A stretch of DNA of 64,000 bases from Flavivirga jejuensis (GTDB lineage: Bacteria; Bacteroidota; Bacteroidia; Flavobacteriales; Flavobacteriaceae), in NCBI RefSeq assembly GCF_030540765.1, contig NZ_JAUOEL010000011.1, positions 1-64,000 on the forward strand, read 5' to 3'. The notes below the pieces were generated by a model. The model saw nothing but the letters and a program-made list of their open reading frames with translations. It did no database searches and was not told where the DNA came from. Shown piece by piece: positions 54,340 to 63,277 of this stretch (the first letter of the stretch is position 1; the number at the start of each line of letters is the position of its first letter). A program made the translations under genes and the position numbers.

Positions 54340-54362
54340 AAAATGGTTTGTTGTACCATTTT
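54340..54362 (+). other. hairpin between ftsA and ftsZ
   Basis: AAAATGGT and ACCATTTT form an 8-bp stem around TTGTTGT. No T run follows, so it is more likely an mRNA processing or stability element than a full terminator. Confidence 0.5.
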
Positions 54363-54445
54363 AGTGAAGTTGCCAGATGGCATATAGAGAAATAATCCAT
54401 TGAATTAAAAAGATAAAGTATAAAAACCTCAGTAAAACAGAATTT

Positions 54446-56446
54446 ATGAGCAGCAAAGAAGAATTCGAAAGCATTGCATTTGATTTGCCAAAAAACCAGT
54501 CAAATGTTATTAAAGTTATTGGTGTTGGAGGAGGTGGTAGTAATGCCATTAATCACATGTTCCAACAAGGTATTAAGGGTGTAGATTTTTACATATGTAA
54601 TACCGATGCACAAGCACTTCAAAACAGTGGCGTTCCTAATAAAATTCAATTAGGGCTGAACTTAACCGAAGGGTTAGGAGCGGGTGCAAATCCAGATATA
54701 GGCGAGCAATCTGCCGTAGAAAGTTTTGATGATATTTCGCAAATGTTAGATACCAATACCAAAATGGTATTTATTACTGCAGGAATGGGCGGTGGTACAG
54801 GTACTGGGGCTGCTCCTATTATTGCTAAAATGGCTAAAGAATTAGACATTTTAACAGTTGGTATTGTAACCATGCCTTTTCAATTTGAAGGTAGAATGCG
54901 TATCGAACAATCTCAAAAAGGGATTGAAAAGTTAAGAGATGTTGTAGACTCTTTAATTGTAATAAATAATAATAAACTTCGTGAGGTTTATGGTAATCTT
55001 GGTTTTAAAGCAGGGTTCTCTAAAGCTGATGAAGTGCTATCCACAGCTGCTCGTGGTATCGCTGAAGTTATTACACACCACTACACACAAAATATTGATT
55101 TACGTGATGCTAAAACGGTATTAAGTAATAGTGGAACTGCTATTATGGGGTCTGCTTTAGCCTCAGGTCAAAATCGTGCTCAAGATGCTATTCGAAAAGC
55201 TTTAGATTCGCCATTATTAAACGATAATAAAATTACAGGAGCAAAGAATGTATTGTTATTAATTGTTTCTGGTTCTCACGAAATTACAATTGATGAAATA
55301 GGAGAAATCAATGATCATATTCAAAATGAAGCTGGACATGGCGCTAACATCATTATGGGGGTTGGTGAAGACGAAGCGTTAGAAGAGTCTATTGCTGTAA
55401 CCATTATTGCTACTGGGTTTAATATAGAGCAACAAGATGAAATCTCTAATACAGAGACCAAAAAAGTAGTGCATTCACTTAGTGAAGATCAAGATTTAAA
55501 TCCTAAAGAAAAAGAACCCGTAATTATTGCTCCAATAATAGAATTAGAGGAGAAAAAGGAAGCGCCAATTGTTCGTCATACTTTAGATCTGGAGACAGAA
55601 GAAGAGGGGCTTAGTAATTTCGAAAAGAGTTTGGTTAATAAACAAAAACCAACTCAATCAATTGAAAATATAGATTTAATACCAACATCAGAAATTATTA
55701 AAAATATCGATGTAGTATACGATGAAGTAGCGGTTAATATAGAAGAAGATGAAGATTTTATTATTAAGCCAGTTACAAGAATGTCTGATGATGTTGAGAA
55801 TATTACTGATGTTGAAATTATTTCAGACTACATTGAAGAAGAGCAACAAATTACATTAACTTTTGATTTGCCTCTTTCACCAGACAGCGAAGAGGTTGAA
55901 AAAAATGAAGATATTATCTCTCATCAATTGACGGAGACAGACGATGATATTAAAAAAATACCAGTGAATGATTATGTCGAGCTTATTCCTGTTACAGAAA
56001 CAAATGAAGAAGGAGACATTCGTTATGCGCTAGATGATTATGTTGAGGTTGAATCTTCAATCAATAAAAAACAACCAGCATCTAAGGAGGTTTTAGAAGA
56101 AATAGATAATGATGTTGTATTTGAAAAGAAAATTATACATGAATCTACTTCAAAAAAAGAAAATGTACAAGAAATAGATCCAATGGATAGTCCTATTTCG
56201 GAGTTACTTAAAGAACGTGCAGAAGAGCGTAGACGTAAAATGAAGGACTTTAATTATAAATTCAACAATGCGAAAATTGATGATATAGAAAAAGAGCCAG
56301 CCTATAAACGTCAGGGGGTTAATTTAAATGAAGCCAAACACTCTTCAGAAACAGATGATATGTCCAGGACCAGTATCGGATTGGATGAAAATGACGATAT
56401 CCAATTAAGAAGCAATAATTCGTTTTTACACGATAATGTAGATTAA
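54446..56446 (+). CDS. ftsZ: cell division GTPase FtsZ with long C-terminal linker
   Basis: 666 residues. The GTPase domain (about 15-320) has VIGVGGGGSNAINHM, the tubulin signature GMGGGTGTGAAPIIAKMAKE, and the T7 region NIDLRDAKTVLSNSG. The remaining about 340 residues form an acidic, Glu/Asp/Ile-rich, probably disordered linker with a basic patch (LKERAEERRRKMKDFNYKF) and a short tail (DDIQLRSNNSFLHDNVD). FtsZ of E. coli has 383 residues; Bacteroidetes FtsZ are often about 650. It forms the Z-ring with FtsA. Two strong hairpins follow. Confidence 0.96.
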   Translation: MSSKEEFESIAFDLPKNQSNVIKVIGVGGGGSNAINHMFQQGIKGVDFYICNTDAQALQNSGVPNKIQLGLNLTEGLGAGANPDIGEQSAVESFDDISQMLDTNTKMVFITAGMGGGTGTGAAPIIAKMAKELDILTVGIVTMPFQFEGRMRIEQSQKGIEKLRDVVDSLIVINNNKLREVYGNLGFKAGFSKADEVLSTAARGIAEVITHHYTQNIDLRDAKTVLSNSGTAIMGSALASGQNRAQDAIRKALDSPLLNDNKITGAKNVLLLIVSGSHEITIDEIGEINDHIQNEAGHGANIIMGVGEDEALEESIAVTIIATGFNIEQQDEISNTETKKVVHSLSEDQDLNPKEKEPVIIAPIIELEEKKEAPIVRHTLDLETEEEGLSNFEKSLVNKQKPTQSIENIDLIPTSEIIKNIDVVYDEVAVNIEEDEDFIIKPVTRMSDDVENITDVEIISDYIEEEQQITLTFDLPLSPDSEEVEKNEDIISHQLTETDDDIKKIPVNDYVELIPVTETNEEGDIRYALDDYVEVESSINKKQPASKEVLEEIDNDVVFEKKIIHESTSKKENVQEIDPMDSPISELLKERAEERRRKMKDFNYKFNNAKIDDIEKEPAYKRQGVNLNEAKHSSETDDMSRTSIGLDENDDIQLRSNNSFLHDNVD

Positions 56447-56517
56447 ACCCGAATTATGCATTAGAAATCTATTAGAGCTGAAAACTTCATCACGAAGTTC
56501 TATGCATAATACGAGTT
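56446..56517 (+). other. long inverted repeat after ftsZ
   Basis: AACCCGAATTATGCATTAGA followed by A (56446-56466) is nearly the inverse of TTCTATGCATAATACGAGTT (56498-56517). It starts at the ftsZ stop codon and forms a stem of about 20 bp with few mismatches and a loop of about 30 bases. Confidence 0.6.
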
Positions 56518-56546
56518 AAATAGTACACTGGCCTTACTTTGTTATG

Positions 56547-56585
56547 AACCCGAAAAACTTCCCTCAGTTTTTCGGGTTTTTTAAT
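56547..56585 (+). terminator. dcw cluster terminator
   Basis: AACCCGAAAAACT (56547-56559) and AGTTTTTCGGGTT (56566-56578) form a perfect 13-bp stem with a six-base loop, followed by T6. It is the end of the dcw transcript. Confidence 0.92.
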
Positions 56586-56693
56586 TAATTGAAATTTTGT
56601 TATTCCCTCGAAGAAGGGAATCTTTTTTTTTCTTTGTACTTCACTCTTCATGCTTCCAACTTTTTTTTATCTTCGCAGCTAAATAGGATTACA

Positions 56694-57143
56694 ATGAGTT
56701 TACAACAAGATGTTATGTCAGCTTTAAAAGAAGCCATGAAAGCTAAAGATCAAACAGCTTTAACAGCTTTACGCGCCATAAAATCTGCTATTCTATTAGC
56801 ACAAACAGAAAATGGCGCTAAAGAAGATATAACAGAAGAACAAGAGCTTAAAATACTTCAAAAACAAGTAAAACAACGAAGAGATAGCGCTGCTATTTAT
56901 TCAAAGCAAGGGCGTGAGGATCTAGCTGCACCAGAATTAGCAGAGGCAGATGTTATCGCACAATTTTTACCAGAAGCTTTAACTGATGAAGAAATTGAAA
57001 AAGTGGTTGTTGCAACTATTGATCAAATAGGTGCAGAAGGCATGAAAGATATGGGTAAAGTTATGGGCATTGTTAGTAAAGAGATAGGTGGACAAGCTGA
57101 TGGTAAAACAATTTCTAATATTGTAAGACAAAAATTAGCATAA
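56694..57143 (+). CDS. GatB/YqeY domain protein
   Basis: 149 residues from the ATG at 56694 (MSLQQDVMSALKEAMKAKDQ); the frame is open 35 codons further up, but that part overlaps a T-rich spacer just after the terminator. Characteristic segments are LTALRAIKSAI, ILQKQVKQRRDSAAIYSKQG, LPEALTDEEIEKVV and MKDMGKVMGIVSKEI. YqeY resembles the tail domain of GatB of the tRNA amidotransferase and is thought to bind tRNA. In Bacteroidetes it regularly follows ftsZ. Confidence 0.93.
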   Translation: MSLQQDVMSALKEAMKAKDQTALTALRAIKSAILLAQTENGAKEDITEEQELKILQKQVKQRRDSAAIYSKQGREDLAAPELAEADVIAQFLPEALTDEEIEKVVVATIDQIGAEGMKDMGKVMGIVSKEIGGQADGKTISNIVRQKLA

Positions 57144-57160
57144 ATTATATTATAAAATTA

Positions 57161-57288
57161 TTTGTCATTCCGAACGAAGTATGAGGAGGAATCTCATAAA
57201 TTTTGCTGAGATTAAAGATTTCTCGTCGTTCATATTTCACTTTCAAAATGACAACTTGAAATAATGAGATCCCTGCCTTTGCAGGGAT
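57161..57288. repeat. dispersed repeats upstream of tRNA-Arg
   Basis: TTTGTCATTCCGAACGAAGT ... GAGGAATCTCATAAATT ... GATTTCTCGTCGTTC ... AAAATGACAA is a flavobacterial spacer repeat. It is followed by ATCCCTGCCTTTGCAGGGAT (57269-57288), a perfect 8-bp hairpin four bases before the tRNA. Confidence 0.6.
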
Positions 57289-57292
57289 TAAT

Positions 57293-57366
57293 GGCTGCGT
57301 AGTTCAACTGGATAGAATATCAGATTTCGGCTCTGAGGGTTGGGGGTTCGAATCCCTTCGCGGTCA
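57293..57366 (+). tRNA. tRNA-Arg (TCG)
   Basis: 74 bases. Acceptor GGCTGCG pairs with CGCGGTC (two G-T pairs), D arm TAGTTCAACTGGATAG, anticodon arm TCAGA-TTTCGGC-TCTGA with anticodon TCG, T arm GGGGGTTCGAATCCCT, discriminator A. The sequence is canonical apart from the wobble pairs. An integrase gene begins about 230 bases downstream, so its 3' end is a likely attachment site. Confidence 0.93.
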
Positions 57367-57490
57367 CTAAAACTAAAGTTATTTAGTTCCAAAACTGTGT
57401 AATTATTATTAATTACATGGTTTTTAGGTTTTTAGAAGTACATTAAATATGATAGCAATTGATTTAAAATGGTAGCTATCCGTCAGTTAT

Positions 57491-57525
57491 TTTTCAAAGT
57501 GTCAGTTCAACTGACACTTTGAAAA
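57491..57525. other. 17-bp perfect palindrome upstream of the recombinase
   Basis: TTTTCAAAGTGTCAGTT (57491-57507), a single C, then AACTGACACTTTGAAAA (57509-57525). No codon frame uses it. It may be a terminator, an operator or a site recognised by the recombinase; a related GACACTTTTCAAAAG lies at about 58848, just after the recombinase stop. Confidence 0.7.
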
Positions 57526-57596
57526 AATTTGAAGAATATATATAGTTGATTTGACTTTCGTCTCAATAAATGTTTAACAATTTAAAGACGACAACT

Positions 57597-58844
57597 ATGC
57601 GTACAACAAACACATTCTCCATCCTTTTTTGGGCAGACCAAAAAAAGGCAATCTTTAATTATGCTTTAATTTATGCTAGAGTTAGTGTAAATGGTAAACG
57701 AGTAAATATTAGTACAAAAAGAAAAGTGCTGCTCGAAATTTGGGATACTAAAAAGAAAAAAGCCATTGGTAAGACCTCTGAAGCTAGACAAATCAATTTG
57801 TATTTAGATCAAGTCCATTCGCAAATTTTTCAGTGTTACCAAGATTTAATATTTAAGAATAAATTAGTAACTGCCAAATTAATAAAGGCAAATTATGTGG
57901 GAGAGGGCGAAAATGTGAAGACCCTCCAAAATATAATAGATTATCATACCAAAAAAGCCGAAAGTACTTTAGCATCAGGAACCATTAGAAACTTTGCTGT
58001 TACAGAAAAGTATATTAAAAGGTTTCTAAATAAGATTATTAAAACCTCGGATATCTATCTTAACCAATTAGACTATCGATTTATTTGCGATTTTGAACAC
58101 TTTTTACATACGTATTGGCCAAAAGGACATCAAAATGCCATGAGCCATAATACGGTTATGAAACATATTCAACGTTTCCGTAAAATGGTAACTCTGGCAT
58201 TCCATTTGGAATGGATAGAAAAAGATCCTTTTATTCGTTGGAAGCCAACTTTTGAAAAAAGAGAAAGGGAGTTTCTTTCGGCTAATGAACTTTCAAATTT
58301 AGAAACTTATAAGTTTCCAATTGAACGATTAGAAAGAGTAAGAGATTTGTTTGTGTTCAGTTGTTATACTGGGATTAGTTATGCGGATATCGTTGCTTTA
58401 ACCGAATCTAATATTATGATTGGTATCGATGGGCTTAATTGGATTATTACGAAACGACAAAAAACCAATACACCTGTAAAAGTACCTATATTAGATACTG
58501 CCCAAGACCTTATTAATAAATATAGTAATCATCCTATGGCATGTATTACAGAAACGCTGTTTCCAGTAATTTCAAATGCAAAATTGAATTTGTATTTAAA
58601 GGAAATTGCTGATGCTTGTGGTATAAAAAAGAATCTTACCTTTCACATGGCAAGACATACATTTGCTACTACGGTAACCTTAACTAATGGTGTTCCTATC
58701 GAAACGGTATCAAAATTACTAGGGCACACCAGAATAGCAACTACTCAAATTTATGCCAAGGTCATAGAAAGAAAAGTAAGTGAGGATATGCAAGCTCTAA
58801 AAAATAAGTTTAGAGCTGATAAGGGTAATTTGAGATCTAAATGA
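57597..58844 (+). CDS. tyrosine site-specific recombinase (integrase)
   Basis: 415 residues from the ATG at 57597 (MRTTNTFSILFWADQKKA); the longer frame from 57570 adds nine residues. N-terminal arm-binding and SAM-like core-binding domains (about 1-210), then the catalytic domain: CYTGISYADIVAL (Ser in place of the first catalytic Arg, as in IntDOT-like enzymes of Bacteroidetes), Lys in ITKRQKTNTPV, FHMARHTFAT (His and Arg), LLGHTRIATTQIY (His and nucleophile Tyr). All other catalytic residues are present, so the enzyme should be active. It sits 230 bases after tRNA-Arg, the usual place for the integrase of an integrative element. Confidence 0.93.
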   Translation: MRTTNTFSILFWADQKKAIFNYALIYARVSVNGKRVNISTKRKVLLEIWDTKKKKAIGKTSEARQINLYLDQVHSQIFQCYQDLIFKNKLVTAKLIKANYVGEGENVKTLQNIIDYHTKKAESTLASGTIRNFAVTEKYIKRFLNKIIKTSDIYLNQLDYRFICDFEHFLHTYWPKGHQNAMSHNTVMKHIQRFRKMVTLAFHLEWIEKDPFIRWKPTFEKREREFLSANELSNLETYKFPIERLERVRDLFVFSCYTGISYADIVALTESNIMIGIDGLNWIITKRQKTNTPVKVPILDTAQDLINKYSNHPMACITETLFPVISNAKLNLYLKEIADACGIKKNLTFHMARHTFATTVTLTNGVPIETVSKLLGHTRIATTQIYAKVIERKVSEDMQALKNKFRADKGNLRSK

Positions 58845-59088
58845 TTGACACTTTTCAAAAGAACAATCTATGTGTTTAGAGTATGAAATTTAGATAAGTA
58901 AGAGGGGAACACTTGGGAGATGTTGTCGGGGTGATAAATCTATTAGAAAGTAGCGAAATAATAAAGAAGGTTTAAGCAAGATACTTTATTCTTTTGTTTT
59001 CGTTTGAGTTCATTAGAATTCAGTTGACATCAATTTTTTCTTCCACAAATATTTTATCAAATTTTTAATCTTTAACAAAATTAAAAAC
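58845..59088. other. gene-free spacer between the recombinases
   Basis: About 240 bases. A GACACTTTTCAAAAG motif near 58848 resembles an arm of the palindrome at 57491. No coding frame is seen. Confidence 0.4.
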
Positions 59089-60319
59089 ATGGGAACAACA
59101 TTGAAATTTCACATTAAAACCCTCAATAGGATTGATGAAAACAAACGCTACCCCATTTATCTTCGAATCGTTCACAATCGAAAAAAAGCAGAGAGTAAAA
59201 TTAGCTTAACCAAAATAAATGGATTCGAAATTAAGTATTGGAATAGTGATTATCAACGGTTTAGTTCAAAACAAAAGCATTTATTGGAGCACAATATTTT
59301 TCTCAATGAAATGCAAAATGAGTTCCATAATTATTTACGAATTCGTATGATCAAAATGGCAGAAGTTACTTCACATCAAATAGTTGATCATCTGCTTTCT
59401 AGACAAGAAAACGAACAGATTACCCTTTTTAAAGAAGCAAATCAATTTTATGAAAAAGTAATATGTCCAGATGTTGATAAAGCTCCTGGTACCAAAAGAA
59501 ACTATAAAAAATCTATCAATCACTTATGTAATTTTTTAGTTTATAAAAAATTAGATCATTTGGATATTAAAGATTTTAAAAGACTTCATGTTTCTAAGTT
59601 TATTGACTATATAAAAATGCCAATACCAAAACAAAACAAAATTGGTTTGAATAGTCAATCAGTCAACTCAATTGTTAAGAATGTTAAACCTATATTTAAT
59701 AGACTTTTATTTGAGGAACGTATTAAAACGAATCCTTTTTTGGGAATAAGAGTTCCATTTAAAAAGAGCAGATAAACCTCGATTGGATAATGACCAATTT
59801 GTAAAAATAGTAACACTAGATTTGCCTAAAAGCAGTACTTTAGAGGTGTATAGAGATATTTTTTTGTTTCTATGTTATACTGGACTTAGTTTTTGTGACG
59901 CTATTGATTTGAAACATTCCGACATAAAAAACGGAATAATTGCTTTAAAAAGAAAAAAAACAAAGGTACAGACCAAACAGTTTTTGGCTAAACAAACATT
60001 GGAACTAATATGGAAATATAAGGGTGTTATACCTGAAGACAGAATTTTACCAAAGAGAAGTTTAGACAAGATGAATTTGAACTTAAAATTAATAGCAGCA
60101 AAAACAGAAATCGATTTTTCCTTAAGCACATATACAGCTCGACGTTATTTTAGACAATCTATATTCGAGTCTGGAATTAGAGAACGTTTGGTAATTAAAA
60201 GCTTAATGGGACACACAAGTAGAAATGACATAGATAGCCATTATTTTAATGTAAGTGACGCTGTTTTAAAGGATGCTAAGAAGATATTACAAAAACATTT
60301 TAAAAAGTTATTAAGGTGA
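59089..60319 (+). pseudogene. second tyrosine recombinase, frameshifted
   Basis: Frame 59089-59775 encodes the arm and core-binding domains (MGTTLKFHIKTLNRIDENKR, later KPIFNRLLFEERIKTNPFLG) and ends VPFKKSR. The catalytic half continues from about 59766 in another frame with ADKPRLDNDQFVKIV, then CYTGLSFCDAIDLKHSDIKN, STYTARRYFRQS and SLMGHTSRNDIDSHYFN. One base change in the AAAAAG stretch near 59762 would restore a protein of about 410 residues. The first His of the HxxR box reads as Thr (STYTARRYF). It is probably inactive, unless the shift is a sequencing error. Confidence 0.85.
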
Positions 60320-60739
60320 AATCAGTTCAGAGGATATTGAATAATAATTTCAAAGAAAAGTATATTGCTTTTAGAGAGCTAGAAAAAGAAATGATTATAA
60401 AACCATTAGAAGATAACTTTAATGAATTTCAATCGCTAGAACCTGTAGATAAATTTATTGCACTGCGCTATTTTATATGGCAATTATCTTTTTTTATGAT
60501 GATAAGTTAATTATGTTATTAGGATCTATGGGGATAACTAGATTGGTGACTAATCACTTTGTTTCTATTTATGAAATTTTTGAGAAGCTTGATGAATTAA
60601 ACGAAAAGAGTATTTTTTATTTAATTATGGTGCAATTTTTACATTATATAGCTATCAAAGCATTTCTTTTTTTAGTAGACAACTAATGTATGATTTAGGT
60701 TTTGACCCCAAGGGCATGATACCAAGATTAAGAAGGTAA
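60316..60739 (+). pseudogene. split gene of unknown function with two frameshifts
   Basis: Three consecutive frames read as one protein of about 140 residues: MKSVQRILNNNFKEKYIAFR ... IALRYFIWQLSFF; after a shift, YDDKLIMLLGSMGITRLVTN ... IAIKAFLFF; after a second shift, SRQLMYDLGFDPKGMIPRLR R and TAA at 60737. Each shift falls in a run of seven T (near 60489 and 60668). The start is GTG at 60316, overlapping the recombinase stop, so it is coupled to it. No family recognised; helical and rather hydrophobic in the middle. Confidence 0.6.
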
Positions 60740-60748
60740 GAAAAAAAC

Positions 60749-60919
60749 ATGAATTTGCCAGAAGATTTTAAAACGTTGCATAATAACATTTTGGATGATT
60801 TCAGAAAATTTGGTATAGAAAATTTTGAAGACCCTAAACTTCCAATTTATGAAGATAGCTTAGTTCGTACTATTGGCAAATTAATTAATTTTCCGCATAG
60901 AGTTAATTATTTTCCGTAG
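60749..60919 (+). CDS. 56-residue protein of unknown function
   Basis: ATG at 60749 gives MNLPEDFKTLHNNILDDFRK, FGIENFEDPKLPIYEDSLVR and TIGKLINFPHRVNYFP. Hydrophilic and helical, no motif recognised. It begins nine bases after the split gene. The insertion sequence begins at about 60951, so it may be a shortened gene. Confidence 0.4.
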   Translation: MNLPEDFKTLHNNILDDFRKFGIENFEDPKLPIYEDSLVRTIGKLINFPHRVNYFP

Positions 60920-60988
60920 TATAATAGATTAGTTGATACTAAATAAAAAGTTTTTTGTATATCCGTAAATACCCCTAATTTAATTAAA

Positions 60989-60997
60989 ATTTTATAT
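60989..60997. repeat. target-site duplication, left copy
   Basis: ATTTTATAT directly before the IS4 element; identical to 62300-62308. Confidence 0.85.
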
Positions 60998-62299
60998 CAT
61001 TGCTGTCCACTTAAAACAAATTGATAGACAGTTGTTTATATTCTAGTTCATTGACATTATTGTAATCTATATTTTTAAACAACTCATTTAGAGGCGTTTT
61101 GTCTAGTAATGATATTCCTAGAATCTGTAATATTTCGTAGGTTGATCGATTAATTTTCAACTCTTGAGCTACTATTGCCACTAAACAATAAGTGCTAATT
61201 GCTGTATAAATTTGTATTCGAACTGCATTTTCCGAGATTCCCCAAAAGGATTTGATTTTTAGATGTTGTTTCATCCATTTGAAAAACAATTCTATTTGCC
61301 AGCGCTTTTTGTAAAGCAAAGCAATATCTTCTGCGGTAGCCTCTATATTATTGGTCAGAAACACAAATGTTCTTTTATTTTCGCTATCATAGTATTTGAT
61401 TCGTCGAAGCTTATCAGGATAGTTTTTGGATGTGTAAAACCCAGATAATTTCCCTGTCTGGTCACACAACACACCTTTAGTCTTGTCTACCTTGGCAGAA
61501 TAGATTCGATTAAATTTCATGTTCATTTTAGCTCTAATGACGAAGTAAGCTTCACAATTTGTAATTTTGAAAAGCCGCCCAAAGTCGAGATAGCCCCTAT
61601 CAAAAACATAAAAAGCCCCAACTTCGTAAACCAACTCATCCATAGCTTTTACATCATGAGTGTTGGCAGGAGTAATATGTACAAAGCTTGGTATTTGAGT
61701 CTGAACATCAAAAAGTGTATGCAACTTGATTCCGCCTTTAGCTTTTCTAAATTTAGCCCACCAAAAGACATTTAAGCACAGATCTATTGTAGAAGAATCA
61801 AAAGCATAAATTTTTTGATGTTCAGTATCAAAATTTTGATCGGAAAACTTAACCTTTGTTATAGCTATTAAGTGATACGCAAACTCTTCAAAAATTCTAT
61901 AATCACGTTTTTGATTTGCCTTGGCTAAATTACTCCTTGTAACTTTTTTGCCAATTCCTAAATGGTAGGATTTCTTATGGTGTGCCTCTAAAGTAACCAC
62001 TAGATCTCGCAAACTCTCTCGGTTTGTCAATTGTCCAAAGAGCATACAAAGCAATTGGTTCCAGCAAGTAAAGTGACGGATATATTTATTCCCACCGTAT
62101 TTGTTAACGATACCATCAAAGGTACGCTTTGGTAAAAAACTCAAGATTTGAGCGAATACATATTTGCCTTGATTCATAAATGACGAATTAAATTCGACGA
62201 ACCTAGGCAATTCAAATCGACACGCAGCCAAAAACACTATAATCTATAGATTATCAATAATTTCAAAGAACATTTAATTATTTATAGTGGACACTAGTG
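60998..62299 (-). mobile_element. IS4-family insertion sequence
   Basis: 1302 bp bounded by CATTGCTGTCCACT (60998-61011) and AGTGGACACTAGTG (62286-62299), imperfect 14-bp inverted repeats (11 of 14 match), and flanked by the 9-bp direct repeat ATTTTATAT. It carries one intact transposase gene. It is inserted in the left part of the IS1595-family element. Confidence 0.88.
61011..62177 (-). CDS. IS4-family transposase with DUF4372 N-terminus
   Basis: 388 residues from the ATG at 62177 (MNQGKYVFAQILSFLPKRTF); the frame is open 20 codons further up. DUF4372 segment at the N-terminus, then the DDE core: KIYAFDSSTIDLCL (first Asp), FYVFDRGYLDFGRL (second Asp) and the Y(2)R(3)E(6)K-like box YKKRWQIELFFKWMKQHLKI with the Glu. 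The catalytic triad is intact, so the element may still move. The stop codon lies inside the left inverted repeat. Confidence 0.92.
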   Translation of the reverse strand: MNQGKYVFAQILSFLPKRTFDGIVNKYGGNKYIRHFTCWNQLLCMLFGQLTNRESLRDLVVTLEAHHKKSYHLGIGKKVTRSNLAKANQKRDYRIFEEFAYHLIAITKVKFSDQNFDTEHQKIYAFDSSTIDLCLNVFWWAKFRKAKGGIKLHTLFDVQTQIPSFVHITPANTHDVKAMDELVYEVGAFYVFDRGYLDFGRLFKITNCEAYFVIRAKMNMKFNRIYSAKVDKTKGVLCDQTGKLSGFYTSKNYPDKLRRIKYYDSENKRTFVFLTNNIEATAEDIALLYKKRWQIELFFKWMKQHLKIKSFWGISENAVRIQIYTAISTYCLVAIVAQELKINRSTYEILQILGISLLDKTPLNELFKNIDYNNVNELEYKQLSINLF

Positions 62300-62308
62300 A
62301 TTTTATAT
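62300..62308. repeat. target-site duplication, right copy
   Basis: ATTTTATAT directly after the IS4 element; identical to 60989-60997. Confidence 0.85.
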
Positions 62309-62335
62309 ATTTAATTGATTTTAATATAGTTATAT

Positions 62336-63254
62336 ATGGATATATTTTCTTTTGGGGTACGCTTTACCGATGAACGTAGTTGCAGGTTGCATTTTAGGGA
62401 ACAACAGGATGATCAGCAGGGTGTTGTTTGCCATCGATGCGAAGGTACGAATCACTATTGGCTTAAAAACAAGTGGAGCTATCAATGTAAGAGTTGCAAA
62501 GCAAGAATATCTTTGCGTAGCGGTACTATTATGGAGAGTTCCAAACTATCCTTTATGATTTGGTACTAAACAATATTTTTATTGAGTACTACCAAAAAAG
62601 GTTTTTCCAGCAAAGAGATTCAGCGTCAACTAGGTTTGAAGCGGTATGAGCCAGTCTGGGCGATGGTTCATAAGCTTCGTAAAGCAATGGGACAGCGTGC
62701 AACCGTTACACTCTTGAGGGAATGATAGAAGCCGACGAAGGGTATTTCTCAATAGAGGCATCTACCTATGAACATAAAACACAAAAAGCAGGTCGTGGCA
62801 GTAAGACAAAGAACAATGTGATGATAATGACCGAGAGTTCTATTTTAGAGAATATAGATACAGGAAAAGTTGAACGTCAGGCCAGATACTTTAAAGCGAA
62901 GGTTCTTATAGATTATAAAATGGAAGGAACAGACCAAACGCTACAACTAGCAATAGCTAATGATGATTCTATAGTTTTCACAGATAAGAGTATCTCCTAT
63001 GTGAATATTGCCAACTATGTAGATATACATATTAGCGAAAAGTCAAACGAGCAAACAACAAAAGAAACCTTAAAATGGGTACATATTGCCATAAGCAATG
63101 CTAAACGGAATTTTGTGGGTACATACCACAAGATTAAAGCTAAATATCTACAACTTTAATTAAATGAGTTCATTTATAAGCTCAATAGAAGGACTTTGGT
63201 GAAAGAATTTTCGATAGACTAGTAATAGCTAGTATTACAGCTAGTGGACACTAA
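62336..63254 (+). pseudogene. IS1595-family transposase, multiply interrupted
   Basis: The N-terminus has the zinc ribbon CHRCEGTNHYWLKNKWSYQC followed by KSC, characteristic of IS1595/ISXO2 transposases. After SFMIWY a TAA (62567-62569) interrupts the frame; it continues in phase with LLSTTKKGFSSKEIQRQLGL. A lost base near 62699 shifts to the frame with MIEADEGYFSIEA (first catalytic Asp), and FVGTYHKIKAKYLQL ends in a TAA (63157-63159) where a Tyr codon is expected. A further shift near 63195 precedes FGERIFDRLVIASITASGH and the final stop at 63252. Two stop codons and two frameshifts show long decay. Confidence 0.88.
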
Positions 63255-63277
63255 ACGGATATACAAAAAAGTTTTTT

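Larger units (their letters stand above)
60951..63270 (+). mobile_element. decayed IS1595-family element (with nested IS4)
   Basis: The ends TTTTTTGTATATCCGT (60951-60966) and ACGGATATACAAAAAA (63255-63270) are perfect 16-bp inverted repeats. Without the nested IS4 and its target duplication the element is about 1009 bp. The flanks (AAAAAG left, GTTTTTT right) are palindromic, so the target duplication can be read as AAAGTTT or AAAAGTTTT and cannot be fixed. Its transposase is a pseudogene. Confidence 0.8.
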
